Positions 19,098 through 29,063 are shown, counted from the first letter of the stretch. The stretch: DNA of 64,000 nucleotides from Pseudomonadota bacterium (GCA_020161065.1 JAIUPH010000013.1:124001-188000), one strand, 5' to 3'. The notes: a model not told the origin generated them from the sequence alone. A program made the numbers and translations.

Positions 19098-20360
19098 TCA
19101 GCCGGCCGGCCGCAAGGCCTCGTCGACGACCTCGACCCAGTGCCTGACGGGCAGCGGCGTGCCGCTTTGCAGGTGCTGGATGCAGCCGATGTTGGCCGAG
19201 ACGATGGCGTCGGGCGCGGCCGGCGTCGCCTGCACCAGATGGCCCAGCTTGCGGTCGCGCAGTTGCCTGGCCAGCGCCGGCTGCAGGATGCTGTAGGTGC
19301 CCGCCGAGCCGCAGCACAAATGGCTTTCGGCGGCGGCCAGCGTCACCTCGAAGCCCAGTTCGCCAAGGCTCGCTTCGACGCCGCCGCGCAGGCGCTGGCC
19401 GTGCTGCAGCGTGCAAGGCGGGTGGAAGGCCAGCCGCAGCGGCCGCTGCCCCGCCGAACGCGCCTGCAGCCGCGGCTTCAGCGCGGGCAGCAAGTCGGGC
19501 AGCAGTTCGCTCAGGTCACGGGTTAGGTCGCTGATGCGCCGCGCCCGCTCGGCATAGGCCGGGTCGTGCGCCAGCGCATGGCCGTAGTCCTTGATCATCA
19601 GGCCGCAGCCCGAGGCATTGCTGACGATGGCCTCGACGGCGCCCGCCTCGACCAGCGGCCACCAGGCGTCGACGTTGCGGCGCATGTCGGCCAGGCCGCC
19701 GTCGGCGTCGCCCAGGTGCGTCTTCAGCGCGCCGCAGCAGCCGTCGCCGGCGGCGCGCACGGCCTGCAGGCCGCCGGCATCCAGCACGCGGGCGGTGGCG
19801 GCGTCGATGTTCGGCAGCATCGCCGGCTGCACGCAGCCCGCCGGCAGCAGCACTTTGCGCGCCAGCGCGCCGGCCGGCCAGGCGCGCGCGGCGGCCGGCG
19901 CCGAGGCGGGCAGCTTGGCCTGCAGCGCCGCCGGCAGCAGCGGCCGCGCCCAGCGGCCCATCGTCATCGCGGCGCCGAAGGCCGGCGAGGTCAGGCCTTC
20001 CTTCAGCAGCCAGCGCAGCGCCTGCTCGCCGCGCGGGCGCGGCACCTGGTCGTCCACCAGCTTGCGGCCGATGTCGAGCAGGCGGCCGTACGGCACGCCG
20101 CTGGGGCAGGTGGTCTCGCAGTTGCGGCAGCTCAGGCAGCGGTCCAGGTGCTGCTGCGTGCGGCGCGTGACCTCGGCGCCTTCCAGCACCTGCTTGATCA
20201 GGTAGATGCGGCCGCGCGGGCCGTCGCCTTCGTCGCCCAGCAACTGGTAGGTCGGGCAGGTGGCGGTGCAGAAGCCGCAGCGCACGCACTTGCGCAGGGC
20301 GGCTTCGGCCTCGCGGCCGTCGGCCGTGTCGCGGTAGCGTTCGGCGAGTTGCGTTTCCAT
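19098..20360 (-). CDS. glcF: Glycolate oxidase iron-sulfur subunit GlcF
   Basis: A 420-residue electron-transfer subunit of glycolate oxidase. Two N-terminal 4Fe-4S motifs, CVRCGFCTATCPTY (about 24-37) and CLSCRNCETTCPSG (about 75-88), are followed by two CCG (DUF3390-like) domains with CCGALKTHLGD and CCGSAGTYSILQP. It is the last gene of lldP-glcD-glcE-glcF, 12 bp after glcE. It would pass electrons from the flavin subunits to the respiratory chain at the inner membrane. Confidence 0.96.
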   Translation of the reverse strand: METQLAERYRDTADGREAEAALRKCVRCGFCTATCPTYQLLGDEGDGPRGRIYLIKQVLEGAEVTRRTQQHLDRCLSCRNCETTCPSGVPYGRLLDIGRKLVDDQVPRPRGEQALRWLLKEGLTSPAFGAAMTMGRWARPLLPAALQAKLPASAPAAARAWPAGALARKVLLPAGCVQPAMLPNIDAATARVLDAGGLQAVRAAGDGCCGALKTHLGDADGGLADMRRNVDAWWPLVEAGAVEAIVSNASGCGLMIKDYGHALAHDPAYAERARRISDLTRDLSELLPDLLPALKPRLQARSAGQRPLRLAFHPPCTLQHGQRLRGGVEASLGELGFEVTLAAAESHLCCGSAGTYSILQPALARQLRDRKLGHLVQATPAAPDAIVSANIGCIQHLQSGTPLPVRHWVEVVDEALRPAG

Positions 20361-20372
20361 CGCGGGCCTCGG

Positions 20373-21461
20373 TCAGAACGCCGGGTGCAGGCGTCCGGGG
20401 TTGAAGATGCCTTGCGGGTCGAAGGCGCGCTTGAGCTGCCGGTGCAGCCGCAGCAGCACCTCGTTCAGCGGCGCCAGGCGCTCGGCCTCGGGCCCCTCGC
20501 CGGCCCAGCGCCAGGCGTGGCCGCCCACGCGCTGCGCCGCCGCCTGCACGGCCTGCGCCGGCGCCGGCGTGCGCAGCCAGCGCAGGCAGCCGCCCCATTC
20601 GACGAAGCCCTCGCCCGCCAGGCCGAGCGGCGGCGTGCCGGCCGGCAGCGACAGCCGCCACAGCGGCGCGGCGCCGGCCTCGGCAGCCGAGAAGAACCCG
20701 TGGCGATGGTCGCGCAGCGCGGCCCAGGCGTCGGCGCCGCCATCGAGCGGCCGCCCGCCCAGCAGCGCCGCCGCCGACTGCACGGCAGCGCCGGCGCCGG
20801 CCAGCCGCACCCACAGCGCGCCGGCATGCCAGGCGCTGGCCTGGATGGGCAGCGGCCGGCGCCGCCAGCCGTCCATCAACGCCAGGGCTTCGGCCTCGCC
20901 GGCATCGAGCACCACGGTGCGCTCAGCCTGCGGCCGCGGCAGCACCTTGAGCGACACCTCCAGGATGACGCCGAGCACGCCCATCGAGCCGGCCATCAGG
21001 CGCGACACGTCGTAGCCGGCGACGTTCTTCATCACCTGCCCGCCGAAGCTCAGGCAATCGCCGCGGCCGTCGAGCAGCGTGATGCCCAGCACGTGGTCGC
21101 GCACGCCGCCGGCCGCCGCGCGCGCCGGGCCTGCCAGCCCGGCGGCCACCATGCCGCCGACCGTGCCGCCGGGCGCGAAGCACGGCGGGTCGAACGGCAG
21201 GTGCTGGCCGGCGGCGTGCAGCGCCGCCTGCAGCTCGGCCAGCGGCGTGCCGGCACGCGCGCTGACCACCAGCTCGGTCGGCTCGTAGCTGCTGATGCCC
21301 GCCAGCTCGCGCAGCGCCAGCGGCTCGCCGCGGCGCGCGCCGCCCAGGAAGCGCTTGCTGTCGCCGCCGCGGATGTCCAGCGCGCGGCCGTCGGCGGCGG
21401 CGCCGCGCACCTGGTCGACCAGGCGCGCGAGCGCGGCGTCTTCATGCACCGTGGTGCTCAT
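20373..21461 (-). CDS. glcE: Glycolate oxidase FAD-binding subunit GlcE
   Basis: A 362-residue FAD_binding_4 protein, shorter than GlcD as usual. It carries DIRGGDSKRFLGG, GGTVGGMVAAGLAGPARA and GGQVMKNVAGYDVSRLMAG, the last a GlcE hallmark. The ATG at 21461 overlaps the glcD stop (TGATG), indicating coupled translation. A longer open frame continues upstream inside glcD and is not used. Confidence 0.95.
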   Translation of the reverse strand: MSTTVHEDAALARLVDQVRGAAADGRALDIRGGDSKRFLGGARRGEPLALRELAGISSYEPTELVVSARAGTPLAELQAALHAAGQHLPFDPPCFAPGGTVGGMVAAGLAGPARAAAGGVRDHVLGITLLDGRGDCLSFGGQVMKNVAGYDVSRLMAGSMGVLGVILEVSLKVLPRPQAERTVVLDAGEAEALALMDGWRRRPLPIQASAWHAGALWVRLAGAGAAVQSAAALLGGRPLDGGADAWAALRDHRHGFFSAAEAGAAPLWRLSLPAGTPPLGLAGEGFVEWGGCLRWLRTPAPAQAVQAAAQRVGGHAWRWAGEGPEAERLAPLNEVLLRLHRQLKRAFDPQGIFNPGRLHPAF

Positions 21462-22963
21462 CAATACCTCGGTATGTGAGGGAACGGCAGCAGCCCGCGG
21501 CGCACGGTCATCTTGCCGTACTCGGCGCAGCGGTGCAGCGTGGGGATGACCTTGCCCGGGTTGAGCAGCTCGCCGGGATCGAAGGCGCGCTTGAGCGCGC
21601 CCAGCAGCGCGCGCTCGGCCGCCGAGAACTGCACGCACATCGAGTTCAGCTTCTCGATGCCGACGCCGTGCTCGCCCGTCACGGTGCCGCCCAGCGCGAC
21701 GCTGGTCTCCAGGATGTCGGCGCCGAAGCGCTCGCAGCGGCGCAGCTGGTCGGGGTCGTTGGCGTCGAACAGGATCAGCGGATGCAGGTTGCCGTCGCCG
21801 GCGTGGAAGACGTTGGCGCAGCGCAGGCCGTAGGTCTGCTCCATCGCCTCGATCGCGCGCAGCACCTCGGCCAGCCGCTTGCGCGGGATGGTCGAGTCCA
21901 TGCACAGGTAGTCGGGGCTGATGCGGCCGCTGGCCGGGAAGGCGTTCTTGCGGCCGCTCCAGAAGCGCAGGCGCTGCGCTTCGTCGCGGCTGCGTTCGAT
22001 GCGGGTGGCGCCGGCGGCGCGCAGCACGGCGCTGACGTGGGCGGCCTCGGCGGCCACCTCCTCGGCGGTGCCGTCGCTTTCGCACAGCAGGATGGCCGCG
22101 GCGTCGAGGTCGTAGCCGGCGTGCACGAAGTCCTCGACCGCGGCCGTCATCCGCTTGTCCATCAGCTCCAGGCCGGCGGGGATGATGCCGGCGGCGATGA
22201 CGGCGGCCACCGCGGCGCCGGCGCTCTCGACGTCGGGGAAGCTGGCCATGATGCAGCAGGCCAGCGGCGGCCGCGGGATCAGGCGCACCGTCACCTCGGT
22301 GACGATGGCCAGCATGCCCTCGCTGCCCACCACCAGCGGCAGCAGGTCCAGGCCCGGCGCATCGAGCGCGTCGCCGCCGAACTCGACCGCCTCGCCTTCC
22401 ACCGTGAAGCCGCGCAGCTTGAGCACGTTGTGCAGCGTCAGGCCGTACTTCAGGCAGTGCACGCCGCCGGCGTTCTCGGCCACGTTGCCGCCGATGGTGC
22501 AGGCGATCTGGCTCGACGGGTCGGGCGCGTAGTACAGGCCATGCGGCGCCGCCGCCTCGCTGACGGCGATGTTGCGCACACCGCTTTGCACGACGGCCGT
22601 GCAGCGCACCGGGTCGACGGCAACGATGCGATCGAAGCGCGCCAGCGACAGCACCACGCCCTGGGCATGCGGCATGGCCCCGCCGGACAGCCCCGTGCCG
22701 GCGCCGCGCGCGACCACCGGCACGCCCAGGCGGTGGCAGACGCGAAGCGCGGCGGCCACCTGCTGCTCGGTGCGCGGCAGCAGCACCGCCAGCGGCCGCG
22801 CGCGGTAGACGGCGAGGCCGTCGGATTCATACGGCGTCACGTCCTCGCGGCGCGAGAGGATCATCTCCGGCGGCAGCACGGCGGCCAGGGCCGCCAGCAG
22901 CTCGGCGCGGCGCCGCTCGGGCACGGCCGGCGCTTCGCGCAGCAGGGAGGGCGCGGCGTTCAT
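21461..22963 (-). CDS. glcD: Glycolate oxidase subunit GlcD
   Basis: A 500-residue FAD-dependent catalytic subunit oxidising glycolate (and often D-lactate) to glyoxylate (or pyruvate). FAD-binding signatures PVVARGAGTGLSGGAMPHA and the PSSQIACTIGGNVAENAGG segment lie in the N-terminal half. The C-terminal FAD-oxidase domain has FHAGDGNLHPLILFD and GGTVTGEHGVGIEKL. It is 12 bp downstream of the permease gene and overlaps glcE by one base. Confidence 0.96.
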   Translation of the reverse strand: MNAAPSLLREAPAVPERRRAELLAALAAVLPPEMILSRREDVTPYESDGLAVYRARPLAVLLPRTEQQVAAALRVCHRLGVPVVARGAGTGLSGGAMPHAQGVVLSLARFDRIVAVDPVRCTAVVQSGVRNIAVSEAAAPHGLYYAPDPSSQIACTIGGNVAENAGGVHCLKYGLTLHNVLKLRGFTVEGEAVEFGGDALDAPGLDLLPLVVGSEGMLAIVTEVTVRLIPRPPLACCIMASFPDVESAGAAVAAVIAAGIIPAGLELMDKRMTAAVEDFVHAGYDLDAAAILLCESDGTAEEVAAEAAHVSAVLRAAGATRIERSRDEAQRLRFWSGRKNAFPASGRISPDYLCMDSTIPRKRLAEVLRAIEAMEQTYGLRCANVFHAGDGNLHPLILFDANDPDQLRRCERFGADILETSVALGGTVTGEHGVGIEKLNSMCVQFSAAERALLGALKRAFDPGELLNPGKVIPTLHRCAEYGKMTVRRGLLPFPHIPRY

Positions 22964-22975
22964 CGCGCGGCGGCT

Positions 22976-24637
22976 TCAGTGCACGACCATGGCCGTGAAC
23001 GGCCACACGTAGGCTTGCAGCGTGACGTACAAGCCCACCAGGCAGGCCAGCGCGATGGAGTGGAAGAACACGTAGCGCAGGATGTCGCCTTCGTGGTTGA
23101 ACCAGCGCGTGGCGGTGCTGGCGACGACGATGCTTTGCGCGTCGATCATCTTGCCCATCACGCCGCCCGAGCTGTTGGCCGCGCCCATCAGGTTGGCGCT
23201 CAGGCCCAGTTGCTCGGCCGCCACCTTCTGCATGCCGCCGAACAGCACGTTGCTGGCGGTGTCGGAGCCGGTCATCGCCACGCCGATCCAGCCCATCAGC
23301 GTGCCGAAGAACGGATACAGCACGCCGGTGCCGGCGAAGGCCAGGCCCAGCGTGGTGTCGGTCCCCGAGAAGCGCGTCAGCGTGCCCAGCGCCAGCATCA
23401 GCACGATGGTCAGCAGCGAGTAGCGCACCAGCCACAGCGTGCGCAGCCAGTGGCGCACGATGGCCACCGGGCTGTACTTCATCACCAGCGCGCCGACGAT
23501 GGCCGCCAGCAGGATGCCGGTGCCGGTGGCCGACAGCAGGTTCAGCACGTAGACGGCGGCCTCCTTGTGCGGCGTGGGCACCACCGGCGGCACCTTCTCG
23601 ATCAGGTTGTGCAGGCCGTCGATCGGGAACTTCGGCGCGTACAGGCCGTTCAGGTAGTCCTTCACCGGCGGCAGGCCCCAGACGAAGACGAACACGGTGA
23701 GGATCAGCCACGGCGTCCAGGCGCGCAGCAGCTCGGCCGGCGGGTGCTTGACGATGGCGGTGGCCGGCTTGGCCTGGCCGCCGTCGCTCTCGTGGCCCTT
23801 CAGGCTGGGCGAGGTCCAGATCTTCTTGGGCTGCCACACCTTCAGGAAGCCGACCAGGCAGACCATCGACACCAGCGCGGCAATGATGTCCACCAGCTCG
23901 GGGCCGATGAAGTTGCTCACCAGGTACTGCGGGATCGCGAACGACAGCCCGGTGACCAGGATGGCCGGCCAGATCTCCCACATCGCCTTGCGACCGGCGA
24001 AGGCCCAGATCAGCCAGAACGGCACCAGCAGGCTGAAGAACGGCAGCTGGCGGCCGATCATCGCGGTCACTTCCATCAGGTCGTAGCCGTGCACCTTGGC
24101 CAGCGTGATCACCGGCGTGCCCAGCGCGCCGAAGGCCACCGGCGCGGTGTTGGCGATCAGGCTCAGGCCCGAGGCGGCCAGCGGGCTGAAGCCCAGGCCG
24201 ATCAGGATGCCGGCCGTCACCGCCACCGGCGTGCCGAAGCCGGCCGCGCCTTCGAAGAACGCGCCGAAGCAGAAGGCGATCAGCAGCAGCTGCAGCCGGC
24301 GGTCTTCGGTGATGCCCGACAGCGAGTCCTGCAGCACCTTGAAGCTGCCGTTGGCCTCGGCCAGCTGCTGCAGGAAGATGATGTTAAGCACGATCCAGCC
24401 AATCGGCAGCAAGCCGGTGAAGCCGCCGAACATCGCCGCGCGGCCGGCCATGCCGGCCGGCATGCCGTAGGCGAACACCGCCACCGCCAGCGCGGCCACG
24501 AGGCCGAGGCCGGCGGCGATGTGCGCCTTGATGTGGAAGAAGCCGAGCGCGGCCAGCATCACGACCACCGGAATCGCCGCCAGCGCGGTCGAGACGATCA
24601 TGTTGCCGAAGGGGTCGTAGATCTGCTGCCAGGTCAT
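22976..24637 (-). CDS. L-lactate permease family transporter (LldP/GlcA)
   Basis: A 553-residue inner-membrane carrier with about 12-14 helices of the LctP family, which imports L-lactate, D-lactate and glycolate. Typical segments are FGGFTGLLPIGWIVLNIIFL, CFGAFFEGAAGFGTPVAVT and MGAANSSGGVMGKMIDAQS. Because it sits immediately upstream of glcDEF on the same strand, glycolate (GlcA) or D-lactate is the likelier cargo, but sequence alone cannot separate it from LldP. It has its own promoter space (172 bp) after the LysR gene. Confidence 0.92.
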   Translation of the reverse strand: MTWQQIYDPFGNMIVSTALAAIPVVVMLAALGFFHIKAHIAAGLGLVAALAVAVFAYGMPAGMAGRAAMFGGFTGLLPIGWIVLNIIFLQQLAEANGSFKVLQDSLSGITEDRRLQLLLIAFCFGAFFEGAAGFGTPVAVTAGILIGLGFSPLAASGLSLIANTAPVAFGALGTPVITLAKVHGYDLMEVTAMIGRQLPFFSLLVPFWLIWAFAGRKAMWEIWPAILVTGLSFAIPQYLVSNFIGPELVDIIAALVSMVCLVGFLKVWQPKKIWTSPSLKGHESDGGQAKPATAIVKHPPAELLRAWTPWLILTVFVFVWGLPPVKDYLNGLYAPKFPIDGLHNLIEKVPPVVPTPHKEAAVYVLNLLSATGTGILLAAIVGALVMKYSPVAIVRHWLRTLWLVRYSLLTIVLMLALGTLTRFSGTDTTLGLAFAGTGVLYPFFGTLMGWIGVAMTGSDTASNVLFGGMQKVAAEQLGLSANLMGAANSSGGVMGKMIDAQSIVVASTATRWFNHEGDILRYVFFHSIALACLVGLYVTLQAYVWPFTAMVVH

Positions 24638-24809
24638 GGCTTTGTCTCCATTGGTGTCGTTGGTGCGCGCATGCCGGCTGCATGGCGACGGGCGTGACTG
24701 TATGAAGACGGCCGGCGCCGCAGGTTGATAAATCTTTGCGGGCCGGTTGAGGCGGATTTGCGGCCGGGCGCCGCGCGCCGCCGGCCGGGCCGGGCGCGGA
24801 GGCGCGCGC
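24638..24809 (-). promoter_or_regulatory. Spacer before the lldP/glc operon, holding its promoter
   Basis: The 172-bp gap between the LysR gene and the permease is GC-rich at its LysR end, with several self-complementary patches (for example GGCGCCGCGCGCC) that could end the LysR message. It becomes less GC-rich near 24725-24740, where AAAGATTTATCAACC is the best promoter-like patch. No -35/-10 pair is convincing. No gene or conserved RNA is seen. Confidence 0.35.
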
Positions 24810-25718
24810 CTACGCGGCCGGCGGCTGCGCCAGCGGCGCCACCAGCGCCTGCATCAGCCACTCGGCGAAGGCCGAGCATTCCCAGCGCTCCAGCGCCCCG
24901 GGCGCCCAGCACAGGAAGTGCTTGTGCAGCGACGACACCGAGCGCGGCGACAGCCGCACCAGGCGGCCCGACTCCAGCCAGGCGGCGCCCAGCTTGAGCC
25001 GCACCAGCGCCACGCCGAAGCCGGTGGCCGCGGCGTCGTAGACCAGGCCGAGGTCGTTGAACTGCGTGCCGACGCTGGGCTCCTTGGGCGCCATGCCGCA
25101 GTGGGCGAACCACGGGCTCCACGGTTCCAGCGGGCTGCGGATCAGCCGCGCCCGCGCCACCTCGGCCTCCGATGCGAAGCCTTCGAAAGGCCCGAACTCG
25201 TGCAGGTAGCTCGGGCTGCAGGCCGGCGACAGCACGTCGTCGACGATCGGCCGGTATTCCACGTCGGTGTAGCCGCCGATGCCGAAGCGCACCTCCAGGT
25301 CGGCCGTCTCGGCCTTCACGTCGAGCAGCGGGATCGACACCTGCAGCACGAGGTCGATCTCCGGGTAGGCGTTGCGGAACAGCTCCAGCCGCGGCATCAG
25401 GAACTGCCGGCAGAAGGTGGGCGTCACCGCCAGCCGCAGGCGCGCCGCGGGCTTGCCGCCGGGCTGCCCGGTCATCTGCTCCAGCGAGGCCAGGCCGCTG
25501 CGCACGTGGCCGATGTAGGCGGCGCCGTCGGCCGTCAGGTTGAACTCGCCGCGCCGGAACAGCGTGAAGCCGAGGTGCGACTCCAGTTGCCGGATGCGGT
25601 GGCTGACGGCGCTGGTGGTCACGCACAACTCCTCGGCCGCGCGGCTGGCGCTGCGCAGCCGGGCCACGGCCTCGAAGGTCACCAGGCACTGGATGGGCGG
25701 AATGCGTTGGAAGGCCAT
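24810..25718 (-). CDS. LysR-family transcriptional regulator, GcvA-like
   Basis: A 302-residue LysR regulator with an N-terminal winged helix-turn-helix (about 10-65, CLVTFEAVARLRSASRAAEE then AVSHRIRQLESHLG) and a C-terminal effector domain. The opening QRIPPIQCLVTFEAVARL is GcvA-type. It lies on the same strand directly before the lldP-glcDEF operon and after a SpoU-type methyltransferase (13 bp). It is the likely regulator of the glc genes, standing in for the GntR-type GlcC of E. coli. The ligand is unknown. It is not divergent from its presumed target, which is less usual for LysR genes. Confidence 0.9.
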   Translation of the reverse strand: MAFQRIPPIQCLVTFEAVARLRSASRAAEELCVTTSAVSHRIRQLESHLGFTLFRRGEFNLTADGAAYIGHVRSGLASLEQMTGQPGGKPAARLRLAVTPTFCRQFLMPRLELFRNAYPEIDLVLQVSIPLLDVKAETADLEVRFGIGGYTDVEYRPIVDDVLSPACSPSYLHEFGPFEGFASEAEVARARLIRSPLEPWSPWFAHCGMAPKEPSVGTQFNDLGLVYDAAATGFGVALVRLKLGAAWLESGRLVRLSPRSVSSLHKHFLCWAPGALERWECSAFAEWLMQALVAPLAQPPAA

Positions 25719-25731
25719 CTCGTCGTCCCCT

Positions 25732-26538
25732 TCAGGCCGCCGGCCCGCGGCGCAGGCTTTCGTAGAAGCAGACGGCGGCCGCGGCGGCGACGTTCAGCGA
25801 TTCTTCGCCACCCGGCTGCGGAATGCGCACCCGCGCCACGCAGGCGGCCGCCAGCCGCGCCGAGACGCCCTGCCCTTCGTGCCCCAGCAGCCAGGCCGCC
25901 GGTTGCGGCAGCGCGGCCTGCGGCAGCGCCTGGCCGTCGTGCGAACTGGTGCCCACCAGCGGCAGGCGCAAGGCCAGCAGTTCGTCTTCGCCCAGGCCTT
26001 CGACGAGGCGCAGCGCGAAGTGCGCGCCCATGCCGGCGCGCAGCACCTTGGGCGACCACAGCGCGGCCGTGCCCTTGAGCGCCAGCGCCTGGCGCACGCC
26101 CAGCGCGGCGGCGCTGCGCAGGATGCTGCCGACGTTGCCGGCGTCCTGCAGCCGGTCCAGCACGACGCTGGGCAGCGCGGCATCGGGCTCGGCAGCGGCC
26201 GGCGCGTCGATGACGAAGCCGATGTCGGCCGGCGACTCCAGCGTGCCCAGCTCGGCGAACAGCGCGTCGGGCAACAGCGCGATGCGCGCCGCGGCGGCGC
26301 GCGCCAGGTCGCGCCGCGCCGGCCGCTGCCAGCCGCCGGCGCTGAGCAGCACCTGCCGCACGGCCACGCCGCGCGCCACCGCCGCGGCGCACAGGTGCTC
26401 GCCTTCCAGCCACACCAGGCCGCTGCGCCGGTAGGCCGCGCCGTCGCGCAAGCCCTTGCGCAAGGCCACCAGCAGCGCGTTGGCGCGCGAGGTGATCTGC
26501 AGCGGTGCCGCGTCGCTCGGCAAGTCCTGCGGGCTCAT
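25732..26538 (-). CDS. TrmH/SpoU-family RNA 2'-O-methyltransferase
   Basis: A 268-residue SPOUT methyltransferase. An N-terminal substrate-binding region precedes the knotted SAM domain, with motif 1 [16 protein letters not shown], motif 2 [10 protein letters not shown] and motif 3 [14 protein letters not shown]. The target (rRNA or tRNA) is not readable. The start is set by a 4-bp ATGA overlap with rnhB. In related genomes the next gene is usually ppsR; here the glc/lldP module comes between. Confidence 0.92.
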   Translation of the reverse strand: MSPQDLPSDAAPLQITSRANALLVALRKGLRDGAAYRRSGLVWLEGEHLCAAAVARGVAVRQVLLSAGGWQRPARRDLARAAAARIALLPDALFAELGTLESPADIGFVIDAPAAAEPDAALPSVVLDRLQDAGNVGSILRSAAALGVRQALALKGTAALWSPKVLRAGMGAHFALRLVEGLGEDELLALRLPLVGTSSHDGQALPQAALPQPAAWLLGHEGQGVSARLAAACVARVRIPQPGGEESLNVAAAAAVCFYESLRRGPAA

Positions 26539-27161
26539 GGCTCGCAAACCAGGCGCACCGGCGCGAAGCTGCGGCGGTGCTCGGGGCAGGGCCCGTGCTC
26601 GCGCAGCGCGCGCAGGTGCAGCGGCGTCGGGTAGCCCTTGTGGCCGTCGAAGCCGTAGGCCGGCCACTGCGCGTGCAGCGTCTGGCACCAGCGGTCGCGG
26701 TGCACCTTGGCGACGATGGACGCCGCCGCGATGGCCGCCACCGTGGCGTCGCCCTTCACGATGGCTTGCGCCGGCATCGGCAGCAGCGGCAGCCGGTTGC
26801 CGTCGACCAGCACGCGCGCCGGCGGCAGGCGCAGCTTGTCCACCGCGCGCTGCATCGCCAGCAGCGTGGCCTGCAGGATGTTGAGGCGGTCGATCTCCTG
26901 CGCGCTGGCCTCGGCGATGGCCACGCACAAGGCGTGCGCCATGATCTGGTCGTGCAGCCGCTCGCGCTGCAAGGCGGTCAGCGCCTTCGAGTCGCGCAGG
27001 CCGCGGATCGGGTGCTCGTCGTCGAGGATCACGGCGGCCGCCACCACCGGCCCGGCCAGCGGGCCGCGGCCGACCTCGTCGACGCCGGCCAGCAGGCCCG
27101 GCCGCGCGTCGCCCCAGGGCAGGCCCAGCTGCTCAGGCCGCCAGCGTCTGCGCGATGGCAT
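26535..27161 (-). CDS. rnhB: Ribonuclease HII
   Basis: A 208-residue enzyme cutting the RNA of RNA:DNA hybrids, including single ribonucleotides in DNA. Catalytic acids are D28 and E29 in [13 protein letters not shown]120 and D138 ([17 protein letters not shown]). The first start codon gives a 29-bp overlap with the end of lpxB; no nearer in-frame ATG or GTG leaves the active site intact. It overlaps the methyltransferase by 4 bp, so these genes form one transcript. Confidence 0.96.
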   Translation of the reverse strand: MPSRRRWRPEQLGLPWGDARPGLLAGVDEVGRGPLAGPVVAAAVILDDEHPIRGLRDSKALTALQRERLHDQIMAHALCVAIAEASAQEIDRLNILQATLLAMQRAVDKLRLPPARVLVDGNRLPLLPMPAQAIVKGDATVAAIAAASIVAKVHRDRWCQTLHAQWPAYGFDGHKGYPTPLHLRALREHGPCPEHRRSFAPVRLVCEP

Positions 27162-28263
27162 CGGTGGCCAGCCGCGCCGTGTCGCGGCGCAGCTGGTGGT
27201 GAAGTTCTTCGAAGCGCTGCTGCAGCGCCTGCACGCGCGCCGGCTGGTCCAGCCAGGCGAACACGGCGTCGGCCAGCGCCGGCGGCGTGCACTCGTGCTG
27301 CAGCAGTTCGGGCACGACGAAGTCGCGGCACAGGATGTTGGGCAACCCCACCCAGGGCTGGTAGGCCATGCGCTTCATGAGGCGGTAGCTGATCGGGTGC
27401 AGCTTGTAGCCGATGACCATCGGCCGGCGGAACAGCGCCGCTTCCAGCGTGGCGGTGCCGCTGGCGATCAGCGTCACGTCGCAGGCGGCCAACGCCTGAT
27501 GCGAGCCGCCGTCGGTCAGCTGCAGCGGCACGCCGTCGGCATGACGGGCGACCAGCGGCGCCACCAGCGCGCGCAGGCCCGGCGCCACCGGCAGCACGAA
27601 GCGCAGGCCCGGCCGCCGGCGGTGCATCAGCGCCGCGGCCTGCAGGAACGGCGGCGCGTCGTACTGGATCTCCGAGCGGCGGCTGCCCGGCAGCACGGCG
27701 ATCAGCGTCTCGCCGTCGGCGACGCCCAGCGCCGCGCGCGCCGCGGCACGCGGCACCTGCAGCGGAATGGCATCGGCCAGCGGGTGGCCGACGAAGGTGG
27801 CCGCCACGCCGTGAGCGCGCAGCAGCTCGGGCTCGAACGGGAACAGGCACAGCACGTGGTCGCAGGCGGCGGCCAGCTGCTTGACGCGGCCGCCGCGCCA
27901 GGCCCAGATCGACGGGCAGACGAAGTGCACGGTCTTCAGGCCGCCAGCGCGCAGCCGCGCCTCCAGGCCGAGGTTGAAGTCGGGCGCGTCGACGCCGATG
28001 AAGGCCGCCGGCCGCTCGGCCAGCAGCCGCTGCCCCAGCGCGTCGCGGATGCGCTTGATGGCGCGGTAATGCCGAAGCACCTCGACGTAGCCGCGCACCG
28101 CCAGCGCGTCGCTCGGCCACCAGGCCTCGAAGCCGCGCGCGGCCATCTGCGGGCCGCCGATGCCAGCCGTCAGCAAATCGGGCCAGCGCTGCTTCAGCCC
28201 GCCCAGCAGCAGGCCGGCCAGCAGGTCGCCCGAGGCCTCGCCGGCCGCCATCGCCAAGCGCAT
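27133..28263 (-). CDS. lpxB: Lipid-A-disaccharide synthase
   Basis: A 376-residue GT19 glycosyltransferase joining UDP-2,3-diacylglucosamine and lipid X into the lipid A disaccharide at the inner membrane. It starts [17 protein letters not shown] and has [14 protein letters not shown], the [12 protein letters not shown] segment and the C-terminal [12 protein letters not shown]. It lies 4 bp after lpxA in lpxD-fabZ-lpxA-lpxB-rnhB. Confidence 0.97.
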   Translation of the reverse strand: MRLAMAAGEASGDLLAGLLLGGLKQRWPDLLTAGIGGPQMAARGFEAWWPSDALAVRGYVEVLRHYRAIKRIRDALGQRLLAERPAAFIGVDAPDFNLGLEARLRAGGLKTVHFVCPSIWAWRGGRVKQLAAACDHVLCLFPFEPELLRAHGVAATFVGHPLADAIPLQVPRAAARAALGVADGETLIAVLPGSRRSEIQYDAPPFLQAAALMHRRRPGLRFVLPVAPGLRALVAPLVARHADGVPLQLTDGGSHQALAACDVTLIASGTATLEAALFRRPMVIGYKLHPISYRLMKRMAYQPWVGLPNILCRDFVVPELLQHECTPPALADAVFAWLDQPARVQALQQRFEELHHQLRRDTARLATDAIAQTLAA

Positions 28264-28267
28264 GGGT

Positions 28268-29056
28268 TCAGCGCGCGATGCCGCGCTTGGAAGACGCCAG
28301 GAAGTCGAGCATCACCTGCACGTCGGCATCGCCGTCGGGCGTGCTGCCCTTGAGCGCCGCGATCTGCTGCACCGCCTGCTCCAGCGGCAGCCCGTCGCGG
28401 TACAGCAGCTTGTGCATGCGGCGGATCAGCGCCTGGCGGCCGTCGCTGAAGTCGCGCCGCTTGAGGCCGACGAGGTTCACCGCGCGCACCGCCAGCGGGT
28501 TGCCGTCGACGGTGAGGTAGGGCGGCACGTCGTGCGCCACGTGGGCCTGGAAGCCGACCATCGCGTGCGCGCCGACGTGCACGAACTGGATCAGCCCGCT
28601 GAGGCCGCCGATGGTGGCCCAGTCGCCCACGTGCACGTGGCCGGCCAGCGTGACGCCGTTGGCCAGCACGCAGTGGCTGCCCAGGCGCACGTCGTGCGCC
28701 ACGTGCACGTAGGCCATGATCCAGTTGTCGCTGCCGACGCGGGTGACGCCGTCTTCCTTGAAGGTGCCGGTGTTGAAGGTGCAGAACTCGCGGATCGAGT
28801 TGCGGTCGCCGATCTCGAGCCGCGTCACCTCGCCGCCGTGCGAGATGTCCTGCGGCATCGCGCCGATGGAGTTGAACTGGAAGATGCGGTTGTCGCGGCC
28901 GATGGTGGTGCGGCCTTCGATCACGCAGTGCGCGCCCACCGTGGTGCCGGCGCCGATGCGCACCCCGGGCCCGATGATCGCGTAGGGCCCGACGGCGACG
29001 CCCTCGTCGAGCTCGGCGCGCGCGTCGACGACCGCGGTGGGGTGGATCTGCGCCAT
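28268..29056 (-). CDS. lpxA: UDP-N-acetylglucosamine acyltransferase
   Basis: A 262-residue left-handed beta-helix trimer, the first committed enzyme of lipid A synthesis, moving a hydroxyacyl group from ACP to UDP-GlcNAc. Hexapeptide repeats fill the first two thirds ([20 protein letters not shown] onward) and include the catalytic-histidine segment [13 protein letters not shown]. The helical C-terminal domain contains VGLKRRDFS. It follows fabZ by 7 bp. Confidence 0.98.
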   Translation of the reverse strand: MAQIHPTAVVDARAELDEGVAVGPYAIIGPGVRIGAGTTVGAHCVIEGRTTIGRDNRIFQFNSIGAMPQDISHGGEVTRLEIGDRNSIREFCTFNTGTFKEDGVTRVGSDNWIMAYVHVAHDVRLGSHCVLANGVTLAGHVHVGDWATIGGLSGLIQFVHVGAHAMVGFQAHVAHDVPPYLTVDGNPLAVRAVNLVGLKRRDFSDGRQALIRRMHKLLYRDGLPLEQAVQQIAALKGSTPDGDADVQVMLDFLASSKRGIAR

Positions 29057-29063
29057 GGGCGCG

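Noticed and set aside
21476-24697. A 1073-codon plus-strand open frame across glcD and the permease
   Set aside because: It spans two certain minus-strand genes and gives a Gln/His/Arg/Ala-rich peptide typical of antisense frames in high-GC DNA.
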